Source: Fragilariopsis cylindrus CCMP1102 (taxonomy: Eukaryota; Bacillariophyta; Bacillariophyceae; Bacillariales; Bacillariaceae). From it: 64,000 bases of DNA. The notes beneath the pieces were generated by a model, which searched no databases, had not been told where the DNA came from, and worked only from the letters and a program-made list of their open reading frames with translations. Within the stretch, counting starts at the first letter, position 1, and every line of letters starts with the position of its first letter. The position numbers were made by a program, and so were the translations under genes. The DNA is taken from positions 62,001 to 126,000 of the forward strand of contig FMBT01000362.1 in assembly GCA_900095095.1 (NCBI GenBank). Direction: 5' to 3'. Below, piece by piece: positions 22,273 to 33,821 of this stretch.

Positions 22273-23741
22273 CTAGCTTTCGCGACATGACACCCTCCCC
22301 CGTAGCTTTACGTTTCTTTCCCTTGTATACTCCTCGTGCGATATCATCCGTGCCTCGACCAGCCTTGTCGTGTCGCGCTTGCATGGATGGAGACGGAACA
22401 CCACATGCCATGCTGATCGGAGCTCATTAATTGCAATTTCAGTCAATGGCCATTTCGAGGCAGCAGTATCGTTTTGTAGGAAAAAGAAAAAGGTATCGTA
22501 CGGACTGATACGGTACCGGTCTCGTCGTTGATGGGCCGCTCCATCACAGAATCCGTGATCCTTTTGAGCGATTGGCAATGATTTTTTATTCCATTTCGAG
22601 GCTTTTAATCGTTGGAACGCTTCAGATTCCTTCCAGCCAGGGACGACGACAATAAAGGAAAGAGCACCCGTTGCCTTCTTGAATAAGACTTCCATATGAT
22701 TTACCATGGCAAGCATCACGTAGGGTTCAAATGGAGGATTTGCTTCAAAGGAACCATGCTTGGGATGAAATTGAAAGAAGGAACCCAAACTTCCAAAGCA
22801 TGCATCTGTGTCTGGGAAAGCACTGCAATGTGACGCATATCGACTGTTTAATGGAGAAGCAAAACATTCCATATTTACTCCAAATCTTCCATGTAATACA
22901 TCAAAGACATGCTCGGTACACGCTGCCTGGAAGCCATGTCCTTGAATACCATGATATCGAGCGAGGATACAAACAGACGACGATGGAATTCTGCAAGATC
23001 AAACGTCGTCGTTGTCGTCGTCTTCGTTTTCTTTTTCTTCTTTCCCGATGTCAATGATAATGATGATGATTCCTGTACTGCGATATATATGGTCTTTAAC
23101 TTTTCATAATGAGCTGGATTGATTTTCAGTAGTTTCTCCTTGTTTTTTGCCAACATGACGTCACAGCTATGTCGATGGTGAATGACTACGACAATTTCTT
23201 CCTTTGTCAGCGCTTGTTCTTTCTTCAAAATATCCAACGCCGCCTTTCGAGTAAGGGCATAGAAATCCTTAACGACCGCAACGGCTGCCTCTTGTGTGTC
23301 TTTACCCGTTTTGACCAAATCATCTACAAAATGAGGGTCGATTTCTTCCAAGTCCGCACCGGGCATCGGCAACACAGGGTCCTCGCCTGCTGCCAGGCGG
23401 TGTGGATGATCTAGACTGTATCGCATAAACCATCGTTCTACGGCCATCACCGCAGGTTTCATAAATTCTACGTCCTCGGCACTTTTGTTACTTTTTCGCA
23501 ATTTATGCAACTGTTTTCGTAACCAATTGGTGGAAGTCATTCGCATGAATTCTGCCGAGCAGGTCGGGTCCGGGAAATTCTCTACTAATTTTCCACTACT
23601 GGTAGTACATTCTTTTTTTTCAGAAACATAGCACACATCTGGATTCCAAATGTTGCTCTTCCCTGCCTTTACTTTTTGCTTCTTTGCAACTTTGGATCCC
23701 AATCCTGTCGCAACTGTAGTGGTTGTCTCATGTCGAGGCAT
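22273..23741 (-). CDS. PCIF1/CAPAM-like mRNA cap adenosine N6-methyltransferase homologue, one apparent frame break
   Basis: The start is ATG 23741 (MPRHETTTT); an upstream GTG is not needed. The N-terminal half is helical and charged and has no obvious WW domain. The C-terminal half holds the PCIF1 signatures: GFQAACTEHVF, FGVNMECFASPLN, HCSAFPDTDACFGSLGSF, then FEANPPF, where NPPF is the catalytic motif that binds the target adenine, and later FFFLQND. In vertebrates this family adds N6-methyl to cap-adjacent 2'-O-methyladenosine of mRNA. The two halves lie in different frames. The switch is at about 22957-22963, where SSL is followed one base out of frame by RYHGIQGHGF. One extra base gives a continuous protein of about 489 residues. 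It is shorter than vertebrate PCIF1 (about 700). Either a consensus error or a recent inactivation is possible. Confidence 0.8.
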
Positions 23742-24836
23742 TCTACTTTTTATGTTTACCACGTCGATACGAATCGAATCGAATCGTCGTCGAACAATTG
23801 AAAAATTCTCACTTGTGGTCTGAGTGAATTACATTTGTCGATTTGTATTGTAGAAATTGACGAAATTGATTGAAATTCGGAAATTAAATGGTGTAAATTG
23901 AAATTGGAAATTGAAATGTCAAACGTGGATATTGTATGACCGGGTCCCTGCTGCTGGCCGTTTGAACATAAAATAAAAATCAACCAACATACGCAGTAGT
24001 CCAACAATAGTCCAACAACAATAGTCCAGCATAGTCCAACAAAACACATACACTCCAACTTACACTCCCAACATAGGACCTACACTCCAACAGCAACATC
24101 TACTAGATAGATAATGAATTAATCCCCTGTAGAGACAATTAGAGAGAAATTGTTGGGATCTGAAAATTCAGAAATAAATGGTGGAAATACTTCAGTCCAG
24201 ATGTGGATGCTCTACGGCTGGCCGGATCTCCCTGGAAGTTAGAAAACAGGAAAAATAAATGTACTTTTCTGTGTATAATTATTAGGCCGACTTACTTCCT
24301 TTCCAGCAGCAGTTTATCTCTTGTTTTCTACTTTAATAATCATCATTATTTAGTTCTTTGACTATAGTCAAGGGATAGCAGATTCTTTTGATGTACATCT
24401 TAATGGTTGATTATCATCACTGGATTGCATTGATTGCAGTCTTAAATTGAGAATCAATGATGACACATAGATCAATATTTTCCCTTTGATGGGTTGTCTT
24501 TCATTACTTATGTTACTGTGTGCTGCTTATGGGAGATAGATTGACTATTTTCAAGATATTTTTAACCTTCTGATGGGAGATAAAAAGGGTTTTCTACTGG
24601 TATCATTACTAGAAAATAATAAGTATGAATACAAATAAATGATGAATATAATGCCATTTTCTGTATAGTTCATTGTTGATCCTGCAGTCTTTATGCAGCA
24701 TTTACTATTTAATCAATCACTTGTCGTCATGTAAATGGCATCATGTATTTGTGCTAGGCAATGGTGTACAGCTTCGGTGGTGGTTTACATATTGGTTGTG
24801 TACACGATAGGGCAGATGTGCATTTCCCTTCTAGTT
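23742..24836. other. Intergenic, AT-rich, with a short minisatellite
   Basis: About 1.1 kb upstream of the PCIF1-like gene. It contains the agtccaacaa repeats at 23998-24044. No frame with protein-like composition was seen on either strand. Confidence 0.5.
23998..24092. repeat. Imperfect minisatellite of agtccaacaa and acactccaac units
   Basis: Four imperfect agtccaaca/agtccagca units at 23998-24044 are followed by three acactcc(a)aac-type units to about 24092. Confidence 0.75.
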
Positions 24837-25463
24837 TTATTCATCGTCATCTTCGTCGTCGTCATCTAACGGAGATGAGATATGATGGTTGAAGCCACCC
24901 CCACCCATCATATTATTACCACCCTGACTTCTTTGTTGATCTTGCATTCGTTTTGCCTGTGCCATCATTCTTCCCATTCTTGTGCCTCCACCTGATCCTT
25001 TCGAAGCAAAATTTTCTTCCATATCCTCGTAGCTATCTTCTTGCATCTGTTGCTGCTGCTTCAGTTGCTGTTGTTCTCGTTGCTGTTGTTTTATTAAGAA
25101 TGCCTTTCCTTGGGGAGAGCTCATAATTTCACCTTGTCGAGAAAGAAATGCTGCACGACGATCTGAAAATTCCTTATAGTCTTCTTGCGCTTTGTTTTTA
25201 TCCTCGTCGCTACCACCAAGACCTGATAAGTAATCACTGTTATCCCATCCACGACCACCTACCATTCCTACTACAACAACAGAAACTGGTCGTCGCATCA
25301 TCGTATTTGTTTTATCAACATTCTTCGTAAGCGCTATCGCAGCAGCTGTAACAGCAGCATTGTTTGAGGTTATTGGGGTATATAAAACGAACGCTGACGC
25401 TACACTAGAACTGCATACTACTAGTACTAGTAGTACTGAAAGAGATAAGGCAATAATGTTCAT
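24837..25463 (-). CDS. Plastid-targeted protein of unknown function, Gln/Gly/Asp-rich C-terminus
   Basis: A single exon of 208 residues starts at ATG 25463. The N-terminus is a strong signal peptide (MNIIALSLSVLLVLVVCSSS) whose cleavage region reads VASAFVLY. This is the ASAF motif of diatom plastid precursors, so targeting across the four plastid membranes is predicted with fair confidence. The mature protein has a conserved-looking segment (GGRGWDNSDYLSGLGG ... FSDRRAAFLSRQGEIM), then a Gln-rich helix (QQQREQQQLKQQQQ), a Gly/Met-rich stretch and a final run of Asp/Glu (DDDDEDDDE). I recognise no enzyme or cofactor motif. The segment around YLSGLGG may be a family core shared among diatoms, but this is only an impression. 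Confidence 0.8.
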   Translation of the reverse strand: MNIIALSLSVLLVLVVCSSSVASAFVLYTPITSNNAAVTAAAIALTKNVDKTNTMMRRPVSVVVVGMVGGRGWDNSDYLSGLGGSDEDKNKAQEDYKEFSDRRAAFLSRQGEIMSSPQGKAFLIKQQQREQQQLKQQQQMQEDSYEDMEENFASKGSGGGTRMGRMMAQAKRMQDQQRSQGGNNMMGGGGFNHHISSPLDDDDEDDDE

Positions 25464-26401
25464 GGTGATTATCCGTCCGACATAAAAATAAGATTATGAA
25501 TACTACGAATTAATTGTAAAAGAACAAGAATATGTCCACAGTCGAAAGGTGCTTCAATTCACATTCATTCACATTCATTCACATTCCTTCATTCCTTCTC
25601 CTCGCATGTTGCTTCACGAAACAGAATTCCGACATCAAGCAATAATAAAGTGCTCCTACTTATCGATAAAAATAAAAATTGTAACGAAAATAGAAATTAG
25701 AAAATCACCTCACGCCCCAATAGATCAGTCCGTGACTGTTTCAATCCTGTAAGTACACGTTTGGGAAAGTGCGTCATAGCTTTTTTTCTTCCTAGAAGTT
25801 ATACAGTACATCACTTACTTATATCGCCATACTTCCCGAATTTTCATTATCGTTTTCAATCGTTTCAATTACAGTACTTCGTCGCAGTGCTGCCTCCCAA
25901 AAAGAACGGAGTTTAAATACCGGTAGTAAACAATTGGAGTTGTCGCGCGACGTCATCCTGTCGCAAAAGTACTGGCATGTAATCTCAAAATTTTCAATGG
26001 ATACGACGACATCATCGTACATCATCTCTAAATATTTTTCTCGCATTTTTTCACTGAATAACGCTTTGATCGAACCAACTCGTTACAGTACCGGAACGTC
26101 CCAACTTCTTTACTGGTTTTGAATTATCTTGTCGTAACTTGAGTTTGCAAACTTTATTCATAGCCTTATATTATATATACCGGTACATTAGCAAACCAAA
26201 ACCAAAAAGGTTAGTAACTACAGTAGCGTCGTTTGCAAATCATATTGCACTGAAATAAAAGATACAACGTCGACGACGACGACGACGACGACCGACCGAC
26301 CGACTGTTGATATTTGTTCTATAGATTCCTCATTTGCAAACATTTTACTTCTATTCCTATTTTCATCTTTATAACCACAACATCAACAACAACAACAAAA
26401 G
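25464..26401. other. Intergenic and divergent promoter region upstream of carbamoyl-phosphate synthetase
   Basis: About 940 bp between divergent genes. It has repeats of acattcattc near 25561-25590 and a GAC/CGA microsatellite at 26269-26305. The short frames on both strands near 25819-26122 lack any protein signature. Confidence 0.5.
26269..26305. repeat. CGA trinucleotide run followed by CGAC repeats
   Basis: About seven copies of CGA and then about four of CGAC/CGAT type lie some 100 bp before the CPS start codon, inside the probable 5' leader or promoter. Confidence 0.9.
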
Positions 26402-29400
26402 ATGTTACGACACGCAGCAAAATCTGCGATCCAAAGTCGTCGTGCCAGATCTATCGGTCAGGTTGGACGGTCGTTGGCTACACAGAGTGGGGATGATACT
26501 AAAAAACCAACTGCTCTAGCAAAGATTCATTTAGAAGATGGAACTACATTAGTTGGAAAGTCGTTTGGTTGCCACGAAGGCGCCGAGGGAGAGGTAAGTA
26601 ATCGATTTGTGTCGAATCGAATCGAATATTTAATATAACATAATGAATAGAATGGATCTAATGTCAGTCGTCGTTAGCGTACGTATCCTGAACAGAATTG
26701 TATATACTCATAATGTTCGTTAAAAAAATGCTACATTTTATTTCATTTCACTACTTTTGGAATATAGGTCGTTTTTGCCACCGGTATGGTCGGTTACCCT
26801 GAGAGTATGACTGATCCTTCCTACCAAGGTCAAATTTTAACGTTGACTACACCTATGGTTGGTAACTACGGTGTCCCAGATCGCAAGACAATAGATGAAT
26901 ATGGCCTTCCAAAACATTTTGAATCCGACAAGATTCATGTCAATGGTCTTATTGTTCAAGATTATTCTCACCATTATTCCCATTGGAATGCCGCGTCATC
27001 ACTTGGTGACTGGATGAAAGAGCAGGGAGTTCCTGGTCTATCCGGTATCGATACTCGTATGTTGACGAAAAAAATCAGAGAAAATGGAGCCATGATTGGA
27101 AGAATTGAAGTTGATCTTGATGCACCTGTTCCTGATTTCCGTCAACTTCAAAATCCTAACTTGCGCCACCTAGTCGACGAAGTTAGTGTCAAGGAAAAAA
27201 CTATTTACGGAAAGGGGAATCCAACGAAGGTGATTGCCGTCGATTGTGGTATGAAGAACAATATTATCCGACTCTTGGTCAAGCGTGGAGTTGAATTACA
27301 TGTTGTTCCATGGAATTATCCCTTCGCTGCTGAAATGGACCAATACGATGGTCTGTTTTTGTCGAATGGGCCTGGTGATCCTACTATGTGCCAAGCGACT
27401 ATCAACGAGCTCGAAAAGGCTATGACTTGTCCTGACGATAAAGTCAAGCCAATCTATGGTATTTGTCTAGGAAACCAACTCATGGGACTTGCAGCTGGTG
27501 GAAAGGCAGAAAAACTTCCCTATGGTCATCGTGGACAGAATCAACCTGTTTTGAATCACCAAACTGGTGAATGTTACATCACCTCTCAAAATCATGGATT
27601 CGTCATTGACTGTACCACTCTTCGTCCCGGATGGAAAACTCTCTTCACCAACGCCAATGATGGAAGTAATGAAGGTATTGCACACATGACCCGACCCTAC
27701 TTCTCCGCGCAGTTCCATCCCGAAGCTGCAGCCGGACCAACCGATACTGAATTTATGTTTGATACGTTCCTTGATGCATGCAAAAAGCCAATGGACAAGA
27801 TTACATTCCCCGTCCGAGCACCCCCAGCTCCTAGACCAGATGTAAAGAAGGTTCTTTTGTTGGGTAGTGGTGGAACATCGATTGGCCAAGCAGGAGAATT
27901 CGATTACTCTGGAGGACAAGCAATCAAGGCGCTCAAAGAGGAAGGAAAGGAGGTTGTACTCATGAACCCGAACATTGCATCAGTCCAAACAAATATGGAC
28001 AACAAGTCTGAATTTAAGGCTGATCACATCTTTTTCCTCCCCGTCACACCCGAATTTGTCGAAGAGGTTATCAAAAAGGAAAAACCTGATGGTATCGTTG
28101 TATCGATGGGTGGACAAACGGCTCTGAACTGTGCAGTTGAAATGTACAAAGCTGGAATTTTCGACAAGTACAATATTAAAGTTCTTGGAACACCTATTGA
28201 CGTCGTCATCAACACCGAAGATAGACAACTCTTTGATGATAGGATGAAAGAGATCGACGAAAAAGTCGCACAATCGCATACCGCTGATAATATCGAACAA
28301 GCCGTCGAAGCTGCGAAGGATATCGGATATCCTCTCATGATTCGATCTGCATTCGCGCTTGGAGGTCTCGGAAGTGGAATGTGTTATGATGAAAATCATC
28401 TCCGAGAAATGGCTGACATGGCCTTGTCGACATCTCCACAAATTCTTGTTGAAAAAAGTATGAAGGGATGGAAGGAAGTTGAATATGAAGTTGTCCGCGA
28501 TGCTTACGACAATTGCGTAACAGTGTGTAACATGGAAAATTTCGATCCCCTTGGAATCCACACTGGAGATAGTATCGTTATGGCTCCGTCGCAGACGCTA
28601 TCGGATGAAGAATATCACATGCTCCGTAATACTGCCATCAGAGTCGTCCGTCATCTTGGTATTATTGGAGAGTGTAATATTCAGTATGCCCTTCATCCCG
28701 AATCGCTCGAATACTGTATTATTGAGGTCAACGCTCGTCTTTCCAGATCATCTGCTTTAGCGTCTAAGGCAACTGGATACCCACTCGCCTTTGTGGCTGC
28801 GAAGTTATGTCTCGGTATTCCGATGACAGAGGTCACCAATGCTGTTACTAAGAAGACCCAGGCTGCCTTTGAGCCTAGTTTGGATTACATCGTGACGAAA
28901 ATCCCTCGCTGGGATATGGCTAAGTTCGAAAATGTGAGTCGTGAAATTGGATCCGCTATGAAATCCGTTGGGGAAGTTATGAGTATTGGTCGTACATTGG
29001 AAGAATCGCTCCAAAAGGCCTTACGTATGGTTGACCCATCCGTTGCAGGATTCCAACCCCACGAACGATTTGAGACCTTAGAAGATCTTAAGAAAGAGTT
29101 GGGAGTTCCTACTGATCGTCGTATTCATGCCATTGCACAGGCTATGCACGACAAGTCTTTGTCTGTCAAAGAAATCCATGATATTACCAAGATCGATCAC
29201 TGGTTCTTACGTCGACTTGAAAATATCGTCGATCACTGGAACGAAATGGAAAAGGTCACTCTTGCCGAAATGACCCCTGAACTTATGCTAGAAGCCAAGA
29301 AGGTCGGATACTCTGATATTCAAATTGCTGGAATCATTAAGGATGGATCTACTGAAGACAGTGTTCGTACTAAGCGTATTGGATTCGGTATTGAACCTGT

Positions 29401-31111
29401 TATTAAGCAGATTGATACTCTTGCTGCCGAGTATCCTGCTGCAACGAACTATTTGTACATGACCTACCACGGAACTGAAAATGATGTTGAACCCTCCAAT
29501 GGTGGTGTTGCTGTTCTTGGAAGTGGTGCTTACCGTATTGGTTCGTCTATTGAGTTTGACTGGTGTGGAGTTAGTGCCATTCGTTCGCTCCGAAAGTTGG
29601 GATACAAGGCTACCATGATCAACTACAACCCTGAGACAGTCTCTACTGATTACGACGAATGTGATCGTATGTACTTTGAGGAATTGAGCCGCGAACGTGT
29701 TCTTGATATCTACAACAGAGACAAACTTGATGGAGTCATCGTCAGTGTCGGTGGTCAAATTCCAAACGGCCTTGCCCTTCCTTTGGCTGATGCTGGTGTC
29801 AAGCTGTTGGGTACTTCTGCGAAGATGATTGACAATGCTGAAGATCGAAACAAATTTTCGGACATGATTGACGAAATCGGTGTGCAACAACCAAGATGGC
29901 TAGAACTCACTAGTACCGACAGCGCCATTGAATTTGCTAATGACTGTGGGTATCCAGTCCTCGTCCGTCCATCCTACGTTCTTAGTGGAGCTGCCATGAA
30001 TGTTGCATGGACTGATGATCAATTGAAGGCATGCTTAAATGAAGCAGCAAATGTATCCAAAGATCATCCAGTTGTGATCTCTGATTTCATTGAAGGAGCT
30101 GTCGAAATTGAATTTGATGGTGTTGGAAAGGATGGTGAGATCATCGCAGCTGCTATTCACGAGCACATCGAAAACGCCGGAGTCCACTCCGGAGATGCCA
30201 CGTTGGTTCTTCCACCTCAAAGTCTTTCAGACTACACTAAGCACCGAGTCCGTGATGCCGCTAAAAAGATCGTCAAGCGTCTGAATATCACCGGCCCTGT
30301 CAATATTCAATTTGTTGCGAAAGGAACCGATGTCATGTGTATCGAGACTAATGTTCGTGCATCGCGATCATTTCCCTTTGTTTCTAAAACTATGGGAGTT
30401 GATTTCATTGAAGCGGCTACCCGTGCTATGGTGAATGAAGACACCTCGGATATGGATTTACCTACTTTGGACACCAGAAATCGACCTAACGGATATGTCG
30501 GTGTAAAGGCACCAATGTTCTCATTCACTCGTCTTCGTGGTTCTGACCCCGTCCTTGGTGTAGAGATGGCTTCGACCGGTGAAGTTGCGTGCTTCGGAAA
30601 GACTAAAGAGGAAGCTTTCTTGAAGGCTTTGTTGTCCACTGGCTTTGAGATGCCGAAGAAGAATATCTTGGTTTCTGTTCAAGGCAAGCTTCAAGATGAT
30701 TTCACTCACAGCGCCTGGCAATTGATTGAACAAGGTTATACCTTGTACGCCACACAGGCAACTGCCGATGTGATGAAGAAGAATCAAGTTCCTTGTACAC
30801 TTGTCGCATACCCAACGGATGAAAATTCTGACAGACCCAACGCTATTGATTTGATTAAAGGCGGTACTATTGGTATGGTTATTAACATCCCCACCTACGA
30901 GTCGAAGAGATTGGAAGACAACTTTCAAATGAGACGAACTGCAGTTGACTACGGAATCCCACTTTTGACCAATGTACAATTGGTTAAGGTATTTGCAGAT
31001 GCAGTTCAAGCGCATGATCGCGACAGTGGCTTGTCACCAACGACCTTGTTTGAGCACTACCAAGACGAAAAGTCTGGTGATGCATGGACTAACCCCGGCG
31101 AATTTCATTAG
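26402..31111 (+). CDS. Mitochondrial carbamoyl-phosphate synthetase (glutaminase and synthetase domains fused)
   Basis: Two exons (26402-26593 and 26768-31111, phase 0) encode about 1511 residues, the usual length for a fused animal-type CPS I/III. The N-terminus (MLRHAAKSAIQSRRARSIG) is a mitochondrial presequence. The small-subunit half carries a class I amidotransferase with the nucleophile Cys in YGICLGNQLMG near residue 297, SQNHGF and QFHPEAAAGP, so a full Cys-His-Glu triad is present. The two ATP-grasp synthetase halves begin at GSGGTSIGQAGEFDYSG (about 422) and GSGAYRIGSSIEFDWCG (about 977). The MGS-like regulatory domain starts near 1362. The enzyme makes carbamoyl phosphate from bicarbonate, 2 ATP and glutamine or ammonia. 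In diatoms the mitochondrial form feeds an ornithine-urea cycle known to handle nitrogen after starvation. No aspartate transcarbamylase follows, which argues against the pyrimidine CAD form. Confidence 0.95.
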
Positions 31112-31700
31112 AATGATTGGGATCAAAGAAATGAAGAGATGAAGGTAATCATATTAAGTATTAATTAAACATAAACTATATATAGAAATTTTAACGAAAA
31201 CGATTGTTTAATACTACGAAAGTACTTGTAATAATAACTAGAAAAATTATATCAAATAGCGTTAGTAAGCAAACACACCAAGTCGACCCAAGCTTTTATC
31301 TTATTTAGGGCCTTCCTAAATTTTAGGGCCTTCCTAAATGTTAAATGTGTACCGGTATGAAGAAGAGAGAATAAAAGTGTTAGTTGATTTGTGGTTTTTT
31401 TGCCATGATTTGATTTATCCTGAGCACCCCCGCGAGCTTACACGGTAAAAAGCTCGCACGAAAGTACAAGCCCTAATCATAGTTTTTCGTTCTCTGATCA
31501 TTTGCGTTTTAGTACAAATTGTACGCATATATAGACGCCGTAGCAAAAAGCAAAGCAACAATAACCACGTGAAATCACAACAACGAACGCATAACATCGA
31601 ACATCGAAAATATCGACGATCAAAAGCAATTGTAGTCTACTGTAGTACTGTAGTAGAGATCAAACTTTGTTGTACTCTGCACTTGAGTAAAATAATCCAC
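31112..31700. other. Intergenic, with an exact 18-bp tandem repeat
   Basis: The repeat tttagggccttcctaaat sits at 31304-31321 and 31322-31339 without mismatch, about 200 bp after the CPS stop, probably in the 3' flank. The following 300 bp would contain the promoter of the next gene. A cluster of alternating actgtagtactgtagtag lies at about 31640. Confidence 0.6.
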
Positions 31701-33061
31701 ATGACTACCGAAGTCCAGGAAGGACCTGATGCTACGGTAACCGCGGACGCCACAGCAACAGAAACAGCAGTAGCACCATCTATCAACGAGAACAACGACG
31801 AGCCGAAAAAGGAAACACACGATGAACGACAAACTAGATTGAAAGCAGAGGCAAGAGCTTTCGCTTTGAGTGGTGGCTCTTGCCTCCGTGGTCCGGCCAC
31901 ATACAATCAAAATCAACAAAGGAACAACAACAAAAAGCAGAAGAGAAAAGCTCCAGTGAAACGACGAGCGAAAGCAGCGGCCAAACCATCATCATATTCG
32001 TCCGAGAGCTCGAATAGCAGTATCAGTGACTTCAGCGATGATAATGATGACGACGATGCTTTCTTTAGCAAAATAAAAAGCGCAAATCCAAACAAGAGTC
32101 TGGTGCTTTTCTAGTCCCGACGATCTATCAAATGCCGACGACATATATGACTGTTCGTGTTCAAGTTCCATACGAAGAACTACTACCTGGACGTAAAATG
32201 GTTGTCGATTTACCTGGTAGACTTCCTCTAGAAGTTGTTGTTCCAACGAATATTGCACCCGGTACAATCATTCCAGTACAGTTTCCCTAGGAGAAGGAAT
32301 GATGGATCCGTATTCTTCTCAGCAGTATCCGTCGCCGCAGCAGCAGCAGCAGAAACAACAACAGAAAAAGAAAAAAAAAAGTACAAGTACCCTTAACGTG
32401 TCGTGATCAAAATTGGATGAATGTATTCAAGCGACTTGTGGCCTACCAAAAGGAACACCACACTACCAGAGTACCACGAACATACAATAAAGATAGTAGG
32501 CTTGGACGTTGGGTTTTTCAACAACGTGAGGAAAAGAAAAATATGACGGTAGATAAAAGGTTACTTTTAGATTCTATCGATTTTGATTGGGATGTACCAA
32601 CGAGAGCACCAACTATGCCATGGACTGTAATGTATCAACAACTTGCTGAATATTATAGAAAAAATAATACCACTATGCTGACAAAGAAAAATGGATCCGA
32701 TAATAGATTATTTTCATGGTGTTCTGGTCAACGAGAACGATATAGGAAAAAAAATATGCCCGACGATCAGGTGAAACTATTGAATGATCTTCATTTTGAT
32801 TTTGAACATTCCTTAAATAATACATGGATGGAAAAATACAAATTAATGATGAAGTACAAAGAAGACAACGGTACAACTCGTGCACCCAAATCACATCCGG
32901 AACTTGGACAATGGGTTGCTAATCAACGACAAAGAAAACCTAATCTGAAAAAAGAAAGAATTGAATTGTTGGATAAAATTGACTTTGATTGGACAAAAGG
33001 CCATACTCCTGATACTGTTTGGAACGGGTTTGTGAAAGCGAAAGATGAAGCATCCGTGTAG
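31701..33061 (+). CDS. Protein with three helicase-associated (HA) repeats and no helicase, several apparent frame breaks
   Basis: From ATG 31701 an acidic and basic disordered N-terminus leads to a Lys-rich stretch. A short domain follows in another frame (VRVQVPYEELLPGRKMVVDL, then VVVPTNIAPGTIIPVQ), a VP...PG pattern common in diatom proteins. Then comes a Gln/Lys linker and, in a third frame, three HA repeats each of the form W..ly..L..y...n.TT..P......LG.WV..QR ... LL..I.FDW (32412-33030). These small helical units are thought to bind nucleic acid. The frame changes sit on homopolymers: AAAA near 32066, CCC near 32287 and A10 near 32381. The first two need one more base and the last one fewer, giving about 453 residues. 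Retained repeats suggest a working gene with sequence errors, but a decaying gene is possible. A nuclear DNA- or RNA-binding role is inferred. Confidence 0.65.
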
Positions 33062-33821
33062 CGTAGCGTAGCGTGAATTAAACCATATATATACGGAAAC
33101 AACGAAGAAGAAGAAAAGTGGATGGGATTGTCGTTTGTTATTGTGATTGTGCAGAAAGTTTGTAAAGTATCCATACGTGACATTATGTCTTGTGCTGGCC
33201 CCGGTTTTTCTAGCTAGCTAGGCGTGAATCAAATGTCTAGCATTAAAATATCAGATAATAAATTTCCCTTCATGGCTATTGAGTTTACAGAATTTAGCTA
33301 GTGGTGATTATAATATTATGATAACAATACTACTATTATTTCTTAGATTATTGTTAAGTATTATATCTAGCTAGGTACTGTAGTTCGAAAGGCGATAAGA
33401 CGGATAGGACCAATGGTTATGAAAATTAATTATGAGTGTTATTGCTATCTAATTTGAATTTGATTTACATAACTTACACTGTAAGTTACTGTACTTGAAG
33501 TGATGACTGATCGAGTCACGATGTTCAAGCAATGTAGTGATGATTACTGCGCGCGCCTTGAGAATTTTCCGAAAATTCATTCAGAGGTATGATCACATAC
33601 ATCACCAACTTCGAAACTCATAACACAAATTCGAAAATATCGGTAGAGAAGCTACTTCAAGAATCGAATCACAATTGTCAATACTTGTTGTTTTCTTACA
33701 CTACTTCAGAAGCTACAGTCAAACAAGGCTCTCTCGACGACATTCAGTTGCATACAAGTATCGTTCGATACAGCAGTACGAAGGTGGTAGAAGATAGAAT
33801 AATGGATCTTCTAAATTAACG
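33062..33821. other. Intergenic, with a possible upstream frame
   Basis: About 760 bp. A gtagc repeat follows the HA-repeat gene stop. A 76-codon frame (33589-33819) ends two bases before the PhoD start and is one base out of frame with it. It may be an upstream frame or a lost N-terminal part. It has no signal or domain. Confidence 0.45.

Noticed and set aside
25819-26122. Overlapping short frames on both strands between the plastid precursor and CPS genes
   Set aside because: Neither has protein-like motifs, and they overlap each other in a promoter region.
27467-30639. Many long minus-strand frames under the CPS gene
   Set aside because: The plus frame has full family motifs over its whole length; the others have none and reflect codon bias.
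33589-33819. 76-codon frame ending just before the PhoD start, as a separate gene
   Set aside because: No signal, domain or good start context. It may be an upstream frame or a misframed N-terminus, so it is mentioned but not called.
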